Shown here: one piece after another, positions 16,835 to 25,394 of the stretch
How positions within the stretch are numbered: the stretch's first letter is position 1
Layout: every line of letters begins with the position of its first letter
Assembly: GCA_937127435.1 (NCBI GenBank)
Contig: CAKZLZ010000017.1
Span: forward strand, 1-64,000
Reading direction: 5' to 3'
Length of the DNA stretch: 64,000 nucleotides
DNA from: an uncultured Verrucomicrobiota bacterium
GTDB lineage: Bacteria; Verrucomicrobiota; Kiritimatiellia; SS1-B-03-39; UBA6053
Position numbers and translations under genes: made by a program
The notes under the pieces: generated by a model
What the model was told of the DNA's origin: nothing
Seen by the model: the letters and a program-made list of their open reading frames with translations, nothing else
Databases searched by the model: none

Positions 16835-17722
16835 TCAGCGGCGGCGCCGGAACAAGCCCAATGCCGCCAAGGCAGTCAGCATCAAAGCCAGCGAGCCGGG
16901 TTCGGGGATCACCAGCAATTCGCTTTGAGCAAGCAATCCGGATGAAAACCGCACTTCATCCACCACCCCATCGAAATCGTTGCCGTCTCCGCTGACCTGA
17001 TTTCCGATTCTGAATTGAGCGTCACTGTTGTGTATGGAAGTCAAACTGTGAGCCGCACTTGAGGTCAACAATGATCCACCATCCGTCAAATTTTGAAGAT
17101 AGAACGTAATGCCACTGGCTGAGGTATCCGTCATATTCACCACTACCGCGGCGAAGTAATCTTTGTCTTCGCTGATGGTCCAGGGGGAATCGACCACTTC
17201 GGTTTTGCCGGTTCCGGTTTGACCATTATTACTGAATGCCACTTGCAAAAGTTTAGTATCTCTATTGATACCCAGGAACCAGCCCCGGTCGTTAATGCCG
17301 GAATTGAAATGAGAGACGATGATGCTCGAACTCGCATCTGAAATGTCGTCCGCATTAAAATAAAGTTCCAGGGAAAACGCTGACTGTGTCCAATCATCAC
17401 TATCAGGCGCACTCAGGAAATTATTCCCGGCGAGATTCGCCATGTTGGTATTGCTCGCTGAGGTTTGCGGCACCGGATTCGTGAAGGTTGAGCCATTCCC
17501 CGACCCGGGGATCCCGGTCTGCGCTGCAGAAGATGCGCTCAGATTATGACCGGTGCCGCTGTAATCATCGAGCCAGTCATTGTTGATCCCGGCTGTCGAT
17601 GAACCTGCACCTTCAAAGCGCCAATAGCCGATGGTGGCGGCTTGAGCGTTAGAGAGAAGGAGAGCCAGTCCGGTGAGACCGAGTAACAAGGCCGTATATG
17701 GAGATGATTTTGTAGTATTCAT
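16835..17722 (-). CDS. LamG-like PEP-CTERM protein
   Basis: 295 aa. Signal peptide at 1-28 (ending LLLSNAQA), a concanavalin A/LamG-like beta-sandwich (TIGYWRFEGAGS at the start; FSLELYFNADDIS; DFDGVVDEVRFSSG near the end), and tag IPEPGSLALMLTALAALGLF-RRRR. LamG-like folds often bind carbohydrates. It is a paralogue of the gene just upstream (17865-18755): both begin MNTT and ATIGYWRFE. A 43-bp AraC-type site (17750-17792) lies 27 bp before the ATG. There is no Shine-Dalgarno, and a -10-like TATCAT ends 6 nt before the ATG, so the mRNA may be leaderless. Confidence 0.87.
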   Translation of the reverse strand: MNTTKSSPYTALLLGLTGLALLLSNAQAATIGYWRFEGAGSSTAGINNDWLDDYSGTGHNLSASSAAQTGIPGSGNGSTFTNPVPQTSASNTNMANLAGNNFLSAPDSDDWTQSAFSLELYFNADDISDASSSIIVSHFNSGINDRGWFLGINRDTKLLQVAFSNNGQTGTGKTEVVDSPWTISEDKDYFAAVVVNMTDTSASGITFYLQNLTDGGSLLTSSAAHSLTSIHNSDAQFRIGNQVSGDGNDFDGVVDEVRFSSGLLAQSELLVIPEPGSLALMLTALAALGLFRRRR

Positions 17723-17749
17723 GGTCTGATGATAGCATTTACGCTAGGT

Positions 17750-17792
17750 GATGTATATCGTCTAAAAATGATGATTATAATCTAAAGTTGAT
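17750..17792 (-). promoter_or_regulatory. 43-bp direct-repeat operator, copy 3
   Basis: On the minus strand it starts ATCAACTTTAG and contains half-sites TAGATTATAATCATC and TAGACGATATACATC exactly 20 bp apart. It matches the sites at 18783-18825, 47712-47754 and 49784-49826. It is 15 bp upstream of a -10-like TATCAT (17734-17729). Direct repeats two helical turns apart next to a promoter are typical of AraC-family activator sites. Confidence 0.7.
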
Positions 17793-17817
17793 CTTATTGC
17801 CTGGTTGATTCCAAAAC

Positions 17818-17845
17818 CCGGAGGGCCGGCGTCCCGCCGTCCAGC
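17818..17845. repeat. GC-rich palindromic repeat fragment
   Basis: CCGGAGGGCCGGCGTCCCGC and following CGTCC match the repeat at 44073-44098. Short inverted arms (GGGCCGGCG / CGTCCCGCC) make it a small hairpin. It sits between the operator and the 3' end of the upstream PEP-CTERM gene. Confidence 0.5.
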
Positions 17846-17864
17846 CTGCTGGAGAAGTTGCGAC

Positions 17865-18755
17865 TTAGCGGATTCGGCCTCGGCCCCGCAGGCCGAAGAC
17901 CAGCGCGAGGCCCGCAAAGGCGAAGAGCGACAGGGTAGAGGCTTCGGGAATGGCGATCAGCAGTTCCGACTGGCTTAGTACGGTATCCGATAGTTTCACT
18001 TCATCCAAATTTCCATAGAATGCCCTGGCAATATCTGTATTATATCCCCCCACGTGAATATCGATACCTGAATAGTTCAGGCTGTCGATCGTGTGGTCAA
18101 AGCTTGCGGTCTGCATTGCGGTTTCGTTGGTCAGATCTTGCAAGTAAATTGACAAACCATCCGTTTTATTAGATCCATCAAAAGATACTGCGATATAGTA
18201 ATCCGTATTGTTGGTTACATCGAATCCAGTATCCTGTGTATAATCCGTAGTGGTTCCGTCTTCACTTAATGCGACAATAATACTGGCCCCGGTAATTCGG
18301 ATAGACCATGCCCTATCGCTTCCTGCTCCCCATTGGGAGCCCAGATACATGTGGGTCGCATTTCCCGTTTTAGTAAAGTAGCTTTCATAAGTGAAACTAT
18401 CTAATTCAACACCGGTTGAGTCTGTATAAAAATAGCCAGGTCTCAGTGCCGTGTTAGGTTGGGTGTAGGCCATACCGGTGTTTGAGAGTCCGTTCTGGGG
18501 GACGACAGAAGGAAAGTCAGATCCGTCACCCGCTCCTGGGATCGCGGTGTAAACGGGCGTTTGATCGGCAAGGGTTGGGGAGGAAGTGGAGGCCGTGGAT
18601 AAGGTACGATCATTTCCACTGGAATCTGCCAGCCAATTGTCGCTCTCAAAACGCCAATAGCCGATGGTGGCGGCTTGGGCGGTGGAAAGAAAGAGAGTCA
18701 GTCCGGCGAGGGCAAGCAACCAGGTGCTGCAAGAAGAGGATGTTGTAGTATTCAT
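17865..18755 (-). CDS. LamG-like PEP-CTERM protein with variant (PEA) tag
   Basis: 296 aa. Signal peptide (LALAGLTLFLSTAQA), LamG-like domain (ATIGYWRFESDNWLADSSGNDRTL; FTYESYFTK; FYGNLDEVKLSDTVLSQSELL), then IPEASTLSLFAFAGLALVF and a basic tail. The usual PEP is PEA here, yet the hydrophobic helix and arginine tail remain, so sorting may be altered or tolerated. Paralogue of 16835-17722. The AraC gene 18828-19769 is directly upstream on the same strand, and an AraC-type site lies between them. -10-like TATAAA ends 6 nt before the ATG with no Shine-Dalgarno. Confidence 0.85.
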   Translation of the reverse strand: MNTTTSSSCSTWLLALAGLTLFLSTAQAATIGYWRFESDNWLADSSGNDRTLSTASTSSPTLADQTPVYTAIPGAGDGSDFPSVVPQNGLSNTGMAYTQPNTALRPGYFYTDSTGVELDSFTYESYFTKTGNATHMYLGSQWGAGSDRAWSIRITGASIIVALSEDGTTTDYTQDTGFDVTNNTDYYIAVSFDGSNKTDGLSIYLQDLTNETAMQTASFDHTIDSLNYSGIDIHVGGYNTDIARAFYGNLDEVKLSDTVLSQSELLIAIPEASTLSLFAFAGLALVFGLRGRGRIR

Positions 18756-18782
18756 GACCCGTTTATAGCATTTAGGTTACAT

Positions 18783-18825
18783 CATGTACATCGTCTGAAA
18801 ATAATGCCAATCAACTGAAATTGAT
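18783..18825 (-). promoter_or_regulatory. 43-bp direct-repeat operator, copy 4
   Basis: Minus-strand start ATCAATTTCAG, second half-site CAGACGATGTACATG 20 bp after the first (CAGTTGATTGGCATT). It matches 32 of 43 positions with copy 3 and sits at the same distances: 27 bp to the ATG and 15 bp to -10-like TATAAA. It lies in the 72-bp gap between araC (18828-19769) and the PEP-CTERM gene. Confidence 0.65.
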
Positions 18826-18827
18826 AT

Positions 18828-19769
18828 TCAGGTCGAATCCCGGCTCTGGAAGACACTGGGATGAAAGGATTCATGTTCCCGGGCGGTTAAACGGTAGGAG
18901 AGGGGACTTTGCCCGGTATCCTTTTTCAAATGGCGTCCCAGCAGGGTCGAGGAGGAAAATCCGTTTCGGGCCGCGATTTGAAACACGGGAAGATCGGTGG
19001 TGACCAGCTCTTCTTTCGCATGCTCCAGACGGATTGTATAGAGATATGCGATAACCGAGGTCCCGAAATGACGGTTAAACAGGCGTTCTAAATGTTCGCC
19101 ACTTAATTGCACCGACCAGGCAATCTGTCCAAGGGTCAACTTCTGTCGATAGCGTTGCAGAATGAATTGCCGGGCATGTTCGGCGGCTCCCTTTCCCCGT
19201 TCCATCTGACGGAGGGGCGTGTCCTCAACCGGAGAAGGGTTGATGGCGATCACGCTTGAGGTCAGAGCCAAGGCCAGTCCACCGATCATTCCCGAATGGT
19301 TTCTGTTCCGGTTTTGCGCTTCCTCCCGGATAAATTTCACCAGTTCTTTTTCGCGGGGTTGACGGAGGGTATCCGGATAATAATGAAACGCACTCAGCTT
19401 GTCTTCCAAGTCCGCATAGAAATGTGAGGCGGGAGATGCATTTGATTTTTGAGAGGTGTGTAACGATGCAATGGCCTCCAGATCAAAACGAATTTGCAAG
19501 GTATGAAGTGAAGCATCCTGTTCCGGATCGGTGCTGTAATATTCGAGGTGATGGGGATTTAAATAGGAGATGGCGTCCCCTTCGTTCAGCGGCTGTACGA
19601 TCCCCTCCGGCAACCTGAGTTCCACGCCGCCTTTCAAAAAAAAGATGATGCGGGGGCGAATGCCCCCTCCGACCTGTACCCGCTCTCCTGCCGGCACGGT
19701 AGTGATGAACTCCACCACCTGGGTGATGGGGGGAAGCAGGGAGGATCTTCTGAAGATGGTTCTGGCCAT
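18828..19769 (-). CDS. AraC-family regulator next to LamG PEP-CTERM genes
   Basis: 313 aa. Cupin-like N-terminus (PAGERVQVGGGIRPRIIFFLKGGVELRLPEG; LNEGDAISYLNPHHLEYY) and a C-terminal AraC DNA-binding domain (LTLGQIAWSVQLSGEHLERLFNRHFG; VFQIAARNGFSSSTLLGRHLKKDTGQSPLSYR). It is paralogous to the regulator at 48816-49754: both have AAEHAR/AVEHAC followed by QIAW/GIAW-x-VQLSGEHL. Both neighbour PEP-CTERM-type genes with the same 43-bp operator, so it probably activates 17865-18755 and 16835-17722. Confidence 0.9.
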   Translation of the reverse strand: MARTIFRRSSLLPPITQVVEFITTVPAGERVQVGGGIRPRIIFFLKGGVELRLPEGIVQPLNEGDAISYLNPHHLEYYSTDPEQDASLHTLQIRFDLEAIASLHTSQKSNASPASHFYADLEDKLSAFHYYPDTLRQPREKELVKFIREEAQNRNRNHSGMIGGLALALTSSVIAINPSPVEDTPLRQMERGKGAAEHARQFILQRYRQKLTLGQIAWSVQLSGEHLERLFNRHFGTSVIAYLYTIRLEHAKEELVTTDLPVFQIAARNGFSSSTLLGRHLKKDTGQSPLSYRLTAREHESFHPSVFQSRDST

Positions 19770-19862
19770 AAGGATCGCGTCGTGGGGAAAACAGATCTAA
19801 GCGGATATGAAGAGCGTAGACGATCCTAAAACGCTTTTCATCACAGGCAAGGATTTATTTTA

Positions 19863-20123
19863 AACCACCCGCTACGCTGGAGGGCAGGGAGGAGGCACGG
19901 AGCCAACCAGTGGTGGCATGGTTCGCCTGCCCGAAAGCCGCCCCGGCGGCCAGGGGCGAGCCCCATAACTCACCCCGGTTAGCCGAACCCATGCCAGTGA
20001 TTTTTCAGAAGAAACCCTCTTGGATCCTCTCGGAAGGAGATGCCGCAAACGGGGGGCTTTTCCGGGGCTCGTGGCATTCCTTCCAACCTGCTGGCTCCGT
20101 GCCCTCCAGCGTAGCGGGTGGTT
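19863..20123 (+). mobile_element. MITE-like element, copy A (261 bp)
   Basis: Terminal inverted repeats begin AACCACCCGCTACGCTGGAG at the left and end in its complement at the right, then extend to CACGGAGCC. The interior (CATGGTTCGCCTGCCCGAAA onward to GGCATTCCTTCCAAC) is about 85-90% identical, without indels in the part I compared, to the inverted copy at 22599-22854. The ORF inside both copies is discussed among the rejected items. No transposase; any mobility would be in trans. Confidence 0.7.
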
Positions 20124-20580
20124 CTACTCTGATCCTGTTTCCCTCATTAGGATATCTGCGCGCCCCAACGCTTGCTTTAAAAGGAATTTAAAAAGGACTT
20201 TCTCACGGCATCGCAACCCTCTTTCTTCCAAATCGGCACCCCGAAGCGGGTGCATTCATCGTAGCCTGGGGCAAGGAAGCATGACGCCGCCCAATGGAAC
20301 AGACCCCCGTCCGCATTTTCGCAGTCTGAAGGACTGCCTCAGCTTTCCACAACCCCTGGGTGAGCGACTCCTTCAGAGTCGATACAAATCCATTGTGCTT
20401 TTCCCATGGCGGGTCACTGCGCTCCCAGCCATGGGCTACGGTAACCGCATCCCTTCAGGATGAAAAATGCAGAAGGCGCTTCATTTTTGCGATAAAGTGT
20501 TCTGTGACGGCATCCGCAAAAACCTTGTCGTTCCCTTTGAAATATAGGGAATGTCCTGCTGGTGATGAGCTAAATGAAGT
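20124..20580. other. noncoding stretch with repeat fragments
   Basis: No supported gene. 20264-20293 is the inverted partner of the dispersed repeat at 14761-14790. Small hairpins include GACTC-CTTCA-GAGTC (near 20370) and CCCATGGC...GCCATGGG (20403-20435). It resembles decayed repeat-rich intergenic DNA. Confidence 0.5.
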
Positions 20581-21432
20581 TTAGCGGCGCCGGCGAATGG
20601 ATATCGCCACCATTCCCAGGCCGGCAACCAGTACCAGCATCAGAGAACCCGGTTCAGGAATCGCAACTCCTGGATTGTTGTAGATCTGTGAAATTTCACC
20701 CGCGGTCAGCGCTGAGTCGTAGATTTGTACGTCATCAATCTTTCCGTTAAATCCACGGTTATCCGTTGAACTGTTTCCGATCCTCAGTTCAGATGACGAA
20801 GTGTTGAAGGGGTTTCCTGCTTGGCCCTTATTCCCGTCTACACTGTTCATTAAAGTGCCGTTGATGTATGCTGAAAAGCCGGTTCCATCCACGGTGTCGA
20901 AATCAAGTGTTGTCCCATCATACACAAATGCCACATGATACCATGTTCCCGTCACAATATCTGATCCATTATTGTAGCCTACATTCCCTCCACCGTAGCG
21001 CAGAGCGATGGTGTTCCCAACCCCTGCCTCCGTACCCAGATCCTCTACCGTTATAATAAACTGTCTTCGGCTACTACCCGCACCAAATCCCAGCACGGCC
21101 ATTTCGGGGGAAATGCTGTCAGCATTAAACCAAAGAGCAACCGTCCGGGCGTTATTCCCTATAACGTCCTCAGTGGCACTGGAAGGGCCCAAGATCAGGT
21201 CCGAGTTATTTGCAATTCCATTTCCCGCCTGAATCGCGGTACCAGCCACCCCTGTTACCCCAAAAGTCTGTCCGCTGTTCGTGGCATTGTTCCCTCCCCC
21301 TGAAGAATCCAAAACCGTGGTCGCCGGTTCCGAATCGTCAAGTGTATAATGAGCAACCAGCGCCGCGGGGGCGGTAGATGCAAATAAGGTCAAAGCGAGA
21401 AAGTAGACAGTATTTTTTGTGAAGGTGTTCAT
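20581..21432 (-). CDS. LamG-like PEP-CTERM protein
   Basis: 283 aa. Signal peptide ending STAPA, then a LamG/concanavalin-like jelly-roll: AALVAHYTLDDSEPATTVLDSSG, NARTVALWFNADS, GTWYHVAFVYDG, GFNGKIDDVQIYDSALTAGEISQIYNN. The tag is IPEPGSLMLVLVAGLGMVAI with RRRR. The WYHVAFVYDG and DDVQIYDSALTA segments are standard LamG signatures, so carbohydrate or glycan binding at the surface is plausible. The LacI gene lies upstream on the same strand. Confidence 0.88.
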   Translation of the reverse strand: MNTFTKNTVYFLALTLFASTAPAALVAHYTLDDSEPATTVLDSSGGGNNATNSGQTFGVTGVAGTAIQAGNGIANNSDLILGPSSATEDVIGNNARTVALWFNADSISPEMAVLGFGAGSSRRQFIITVEDLGTEAGVGNTIALRYGGGNVGYNNGSDIVTGTWYHVAFVYDGTTLDFDTVDGTGFSAYINGTLMNSVDGNKGQAGNPFNTSSSELRIGNSSTDNRGFNGKIDDVQIYDSALTAGEISQIYNNPGVAIPEPGSLMLVLVAGLGMVAISIRRRR

Positions 21433-21569
21433 AAGGGTTCTCCTTTTGGATTCTTTCCGTGAAGCAACCGCAAAGGGTGTAGCGCACTGGAAAGTGAATT
21501 CTTGTATATAATGGTATTATCGTTGATTGTTTAATTTCAGGCTATAGGTGATTCCGTCAATTCCATGTG

Positions 21570-22592
21570 TTATTCCTTCAGATGACGAAGCGTCCGGCCC
21601 TCATGCCAGTAGCCCCGGGTGCTGAGCACATATCTCGCAGCGGGTGCGGGCAGCCCTACTTCATTTTTATGGAGCATGCTTTGCATAAAATCCACCGCCC
21701 GCCGGCCGAGACGTTGCCGTTCCAATACGTAGGTTGCCAGATTCGAAGTGCTCTTCTCTTTGGCCGAAGTTCCCAGGCCCGCCACCCCCAGATCTTCCGG
21801 AATTTGTATGCCGGCGTTGCTCAGGAACTCCACAATGCCTGGGTCATCGATCATAATCGCATCAAAATGATGAAGCTTTAACCAGGGCAGCAATCGTGAA
21901 AACTCTCCTTTCCCATAGAGCAACGGTACTTGCAGGTCCTGTCCGTCGAGGACGCGTTGTTTGAGGTAAGAGGCAAAGAACAGATGACGGTTTCTTTTTT
22001 CGGACGATTCAATATTACAGTATCCAATATTTTGATAGCCATGCGCCCGCAGCTGTTTGTAGGTCGTGCTGATGGCATGATCGTGATCCCCGTGCACATA
22101 ATGAAGCCCCAAAGGTTCCGCATTTTCGCCAATCCCCACCGCACAGAATTTTCCCCAGGGGAAAGCGCTGATCTGCCAGGGGAGGGCGGTGACGATTACT
22201 CCGCGGATCCCCCGGTTGAAAAGGGTTTTACCCAGTTGGACCTGCTCTTTTTTACTTTCACCGACTTGAAAAATTTCCGCGTCAAAGCCCAGTTCTTTGC
22301 TTCGGGTCTGAATGCCCAGGATCTGTTCCTGAATATGGGCTGGAAGACTTTCGACTTGTTGCGATGCACAAAGGACCGCCAACTTCTCTAACCGGTATAC
22401 CGGATTCACCGAGGTTCGGTATGCCGTCAGCGCGGTCATCGCGGGATCGGGGCGATAGCCCATTTCCTCTGCCAAGGCCTGAATCCGCTCCGTGGTTGCC
22501 TTGCTGATCTGCGGATCATTGCGCAAAGCACGCGAAACCGTGGGATGAGACACCCCGGCGCGCTTGGCAATATCTTTGATGGTGACTTTCAT
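21570..22592 (-). CDS. LacI-family transcriptional regulator
   Basis: 340 aa. HTH at 4-24 (IKDIAKRAGVSHPTVSRALRN), then YRPDPAMTALTAYR and a sensor domain with NRGIRGVIVTALPWQISAFPWGKFCAVGIG. The C-terminal RGYWHEGRTLRHL is a variant of an ending shared with the other LacI proteins here (WREG/WRDG). The gene follows the sulfatase gene on the same strand, separated by MITE-like copy B, which starts 6 bp before its ATG. No Shine-Dalgarno is visible there. Confidence 0.92.
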   Translation of the reverse strand: MKVTIKDIAKRAGVSHPTVSRALRNDPQISKATTERIQALAEEMGYRPDPAMTALTAYRTSVNPVYRLEKLAVLCASQQVESLPAHIQEQILGIQTRSKELGFDAEIFQVGESKKEQVQLGKTLFNRGIRGVIVTALPWQISAFPWGKFCAVGIGENAEPLGLHYVHGDHDHAISTTYKQLRAHGYQNIGYCNIESSEKRNRHLFFASYLKQRVLDGQDLQVPLLYGKGEFSRLLPWLKLHHFDAIMIDDPGIVEFLSNAGIQIPEDLGVAGLGTSAKEKSTSNLATYVLERQRLGRRAVDFMQSMLHKNEVGLPAPAARYVLSTRGYWHEGRTLRHLKE

Positions 22593-22598
22593 AATGAA

Positions 22599-22854
22599 TA
22601 AACCACGGAGGGCACGGAGGAGTCACGGAGCCAGCATGTTGGAAGGAATGCCGCGAGCCCCGGAATATTCCCCTGTTTGCGGCATCTCCTTCCGATAGGG
22701 ACCAGGAAAATCTCTTTCGGAAAACCATCGGTATGGGTTCGGCAAATCGGGGTGAGTTTCGGGGCTCGCCCCTGGCCGCCGGGGCGGCTTTCGGGCAGGC
22801 GAACCATGCCGCCACTGGCAGGCTCCGTGACTCCTCCGTGACCTCCGTGGTTTA
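22599..22854 (-). mobile_element. MITE-like element, copy B (256 bp)
   Basis: About 34-bp terminal inverted repeats beginning TAAACCACGGAGG and running to TCACGGAGCC, with one mismatch between arms. The interior is the reverse complement of copy A (19863-20123). It fills the gap between sulfatase stop and lacI start, so the sulfatase-lacI transcript would carry its long hairpin. The TAAACC/GGTTTA ends hint at a TA-type target duplication, but this cannot be separated from the palindrome. Confidence 0.7.
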
Positions 22855-22869
22855 ACATCTTTTCATACC

Positions 22870-24390
22870 TCAATACTTTCTCCAGCCCAGTTCATTGATA
22901 GTAAATTCAGGTTCGAGTTGCGGGCAGTCGCCCTCATGATGTCTGAGCTCACCCGCCTCATCAAAAATCATCTCATCGCCGTTCTCCCGGCACCAGGCTT
23001 TCAATTGCGTGCGAAAGGTCTCGATCACTTCAGGATGTGCATCCACCAGGTTACGGAGTTCGTAGTCCTGTCCTTCCACCCGGTAAAGCTCTTCGGTGGC
23101 CCCGCTTTCATGGTAGATATATTTCCATTCCGGCGTGCGGATCATATACTTTTGCAGGGGCGTATCGAAACATTGGGAGACGATAAATTCCCGTCCCGCA
23201 GATGCGGCGTTTTTCACCACCGGGGTCAGGTTTTCACCATCCATTCCTGGAGGAATCGATATCCCGGACAGTCCGCACAGGGTGGGGAAAAGGTCGTGAA
23301 GGCCTACCAACTGATTTCGTTTTCCTGTCACGGCACCTGATTTCGGGGCGTGAAGGATCAGCGGCACTTTGACCGAACTATCCATCAGGCTGGATTTAAA
23401 AAAGCGTCCGAAATCGCCCAATAAATCTCCATGGTCGGCGGTGTAGATCACAATGGTATTTTGGAGCAGCCCTTTTTCTTCCAGATGGGTCAGGATGCGG
23501 CCAATCATTTCATCCTGAAAGTTTACCAGTCCTCCATAGCGGGCGCGGGCGCACTGAATCATTTCGGGAGAAAAACGATCCCAGCCAAAACGCTTGTCGC
23601 GGATACGGACTTCCGGATCGCGGTCGTCCATAAGGTCGGGCTGATCACTGCCCAGGGGCGCAGGCAGGGAGCGGGGATCGATCAACCGATCGTAGGGCGC
23701 GGGTGGATCGTAGGGAGGATGGGGTTTGGTGAAGGAGCTCCATAGGAACAGGGGTTGATCAGGATGCTGTTCCTGATGACGGTCGATGGCTGCAATGGAG
23801 CGGGTGGCCACCCAGGCTTCTTCGTGAAATTCCGCGGGGAAGGGGACGGTGCCCGGATGAATGTCGTTGTTGCCAATCCCGTGCGAGCGTTCGTAGCCTT
23901 CCCAGCCCTGATCCGCCAGGAAGTCCCGATATTCTTCCAGTCCGCGTTGTTTGCCGTCCGGATCAAAGGAATTCAAAATACGGCCTTCTTCGCACAACTC
24001 GGCGTATTGAAACCCGTGTAGGGTCCGGGCTTCCCCGGGCGGCATGTAAGGCAGATAATGCAACTTGCCAATGGCAGTGGTCTGATATCCGTGATCAGAA
24101 AAATGCTGGGCCAGACGGGGCATCTCCGGTTTGAGGCGGCCCCGGTTGTCTTTGGTACCGGTACATTTGTGCGGATAACAACCGGAAGTGATGGAGGCCC
24201 GCGAAGGCACGCAGATCGGATTCAGGGCATGACAATTACAAAAGCTCACGCCTTGCTCAGCCAGGCGATCCAAATGAGGAGTAGGCACGTGAGGATACAG
24301 AGGCGCAGAACGCAGTCCGTCATCGGTGGCTTCAATCAAATCAGAACGCATATGGTCCCCGGTGATCAATAAAATATTTGGAGCAGTCAT
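22870..24390 (-). CDS. type I sulfatase (FGly-dependent), no signal peptide
   Basis: 506 aa. It hydrolyses sulfate esters. The formylglycine motif is C60-V-P-S-R64 in ICVPSRASITSGCYPHK, preceded by the metal-site start NILLITGDHMRSDL and followed by GKLHYLPYMP, FTKPHPPYDPP and YTADHGDLLGDFGRFFKSSL. These are typical of S1-family sulfatases on carbohydrates. No export signal is visible, unlike most marine polysaccharide sulfatases, so it may desulfate imported oligosaccharides. A formylglycine-generating enzyme is not in the window. Divergent from the LamG PEP-CTERM gene at 24573. Confidence 0.92.
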   Translation of the reverse strand: MTAPNILLITGDHMRSDLIEATDDGLRSAPLYPHVPTPHLDRLAEQGVSFCNCHALNPICVPSRASITSGCYPHKCTGTKDNRGRLKPEMPRLAQHFSDHGYQTTAIGKLHYLPYMPPGEARTLHGFQYAELCEEGRILNSFDPDGKQRGLEEYRDFLADQGWEGYERSHGIGNNDIHPGTVPFPAEFHEEAWVATRSIAAIDRHQEQHPDQPLFLWSSFTKPHPPYDPPAPYDRLIDPRSLPAPLGSDQPDLMDDRDPEVRIRDKRFGWDRFSPEMIQCARARYGGLVNFQDEMIGRILTHLEEKGLLQNTIVIYTADHGDLLGDFGRFFKSSLMDSSVKVPLILHAPKSGAVTGKRNQLVGLHDLFPTLCGLSGISIPPGMDGENLTPVVKNAASAGREFIVSQCFDTPLQKYMIRTPEWKYIYHESGATEELYRVEGQDYELRNLVDAHPEVIETFRTQLKAWCRENGDEMIFDEAGELRHHEGDCPQLEPEFTINELGWRKY

Positions 24391-24450
24391 AAGAATTCCT
24401 TCTATAACACAAGACTGTAAAGCCCCATCGACCTTTTGACGAGCATGTAT

Positions 24451-24464
24451 CGCACACGTGTGCG
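24451..24464. promoter_or_regulatory. palindromic operator candidate
   Basis: CGCACACGTGTGCG is a perfect 14-bp palindrome between the divergent sulfatase and LamG PEP-CTERM genes. A related palindrome (GCACATGTGTGC core) lies at 26184-26201 upstream of the paralogous LamG gene. LacI-family regulators often bind such CG-centred sites; the lacI at 21570-22592 is the nearest candidate. Confidence 0.5.
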
Positions 24465-24572
24465 TGCTGGGCCGTTGTACTCTTCATTTATAATCTTTAT
24501 CTTTTATAATCTATATATTAGTAAATATTCACACAGGACATTCTTCCCATCACTGCTCAAGGAACCCATTCC

Positions 24573-25394
24573 ATGAAAATGAAGACCCTCTTTTTTCCCA
24601 TCATTACGATTTTTGCACTCGGCTATGCAACCGGTGTTCGCGGAGCGCTGATCGTCTATCACGAATTTGAATCAGAGACGGCAGGGGTTTTTACCGATAC
24701 CGCTGGAAGCTTTGACGGTACCTCTGAGCCGTCCGCAGGACTCCTCGATACCGGCACCAAAAAAATCGGAAGTGGTTCCGCTTCACTTAATGGGAGCGCC
24801 CACATCGACCTGGGAAACACCGACAGTTCTCTCACAGGGATTTCCGGATTTACCCTGTCGACCTGGATCCGACCAACGAATACATCATCCGGCGATCGGA
24901 CTATTTTTGGAAATACGGATACGAATAAAGCCAGTGTGATACTCAGAATGGATGGAAGCGAATTGGAGTTGGGTATGTTTACGGGCGGAAATTGGAACGG
25001 GAGTCCCAATGTTAATAAAACCTCTGGTGCAGGGCTTGCCGCAAACACATGGACCCATATTGCATTGGTTTGGGATGGAGATTATGCCACGATTTACACG
25101 GACGGTACGTTCGAAAAATCGTTCAATATGGCAAACGGCACCCTTGATCGTCAAGGGGTAGCACCGGCCCCATCTGCAGCCATCGGAGCGTTTAATGGAG
25201 ATGGGGCCCAATACTTTATTGGCCATATTGATGATTTTGCCATTTGGGATGAGGCGCTCACCTCAACGCAGATCATGGGATTGGCGAATGAAACGCTTAC
25301 CCCTTCGGTGATCCCTGAACCCTCCACCGCCCTCTTGGTGGTTGGCGGATTATTCGCATCCTTGCTTTTCTCACGGAAACGCACTAGCAAGTAA
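24573..25394 (+). CDS. LamG-like PEP-CTERM protein, paralogue pair member 1
   Basis: 273 aa. Signal peptide at about 1-25 (ending TGVRGA), LamG domain from LIVYHEFESETAGVFTDTAG through FTLSTWIRPTN, TWTHIALVWDGDYATIYTDG and HIDDFAIWDEALTSTQIMGL, then IPEPSTALLVVGGLFASLLF-SRKRTSK. It is closely related to 26283-27107, sharing most of these motifs. The two genes are separated by a repeat-rich 889-bp gap, and each has an upstream palindrome. Likely surface glycan-binding; unproven. Confidence 0.88.
   Translation: MKMKTLFFPIITIFALGYATGVRGALIVYHEFESETAGVFTDTAGSFDGTSEPSAGLLDTGTKKIGSGSASLNGSAHIDLGNTDSSLTGISGFTLSTWIRPTNTSSGDRTIFGNTDTNKASVILRMDGSELELGMFTGGNWNGSPNVNKTSGAGLAANTWTHIALVWDGDYATIYTDGTFEKSFNMANGTLDRQGVAPAPSAAIGAFNGDGAQYFIGHIDDFAIWDEALTSTQIMGLANETLTPSVIPEPSTALLVVGGLFASLLFSRKRTSK

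Noticed and set aside
19910..20191. ORF in MITE-like copy A with a matching ORF in copy B (22516-22815, minus)
   Set aside because: The peptides align but, counting the codons in the shared block, about 14 of 20 differing codons change the amino acid. That is expected without protein-level selection. Start codons are weak and the ORFs follow the repeat ends.
24488..24512. Two TTATAATCT boxes as a fifth AraC-type operator for the sulfatase
   Set aside because: They resemble the half-site on the minus strand but are 16 bp apart rather than 20 and lack the flanking conserved bases.
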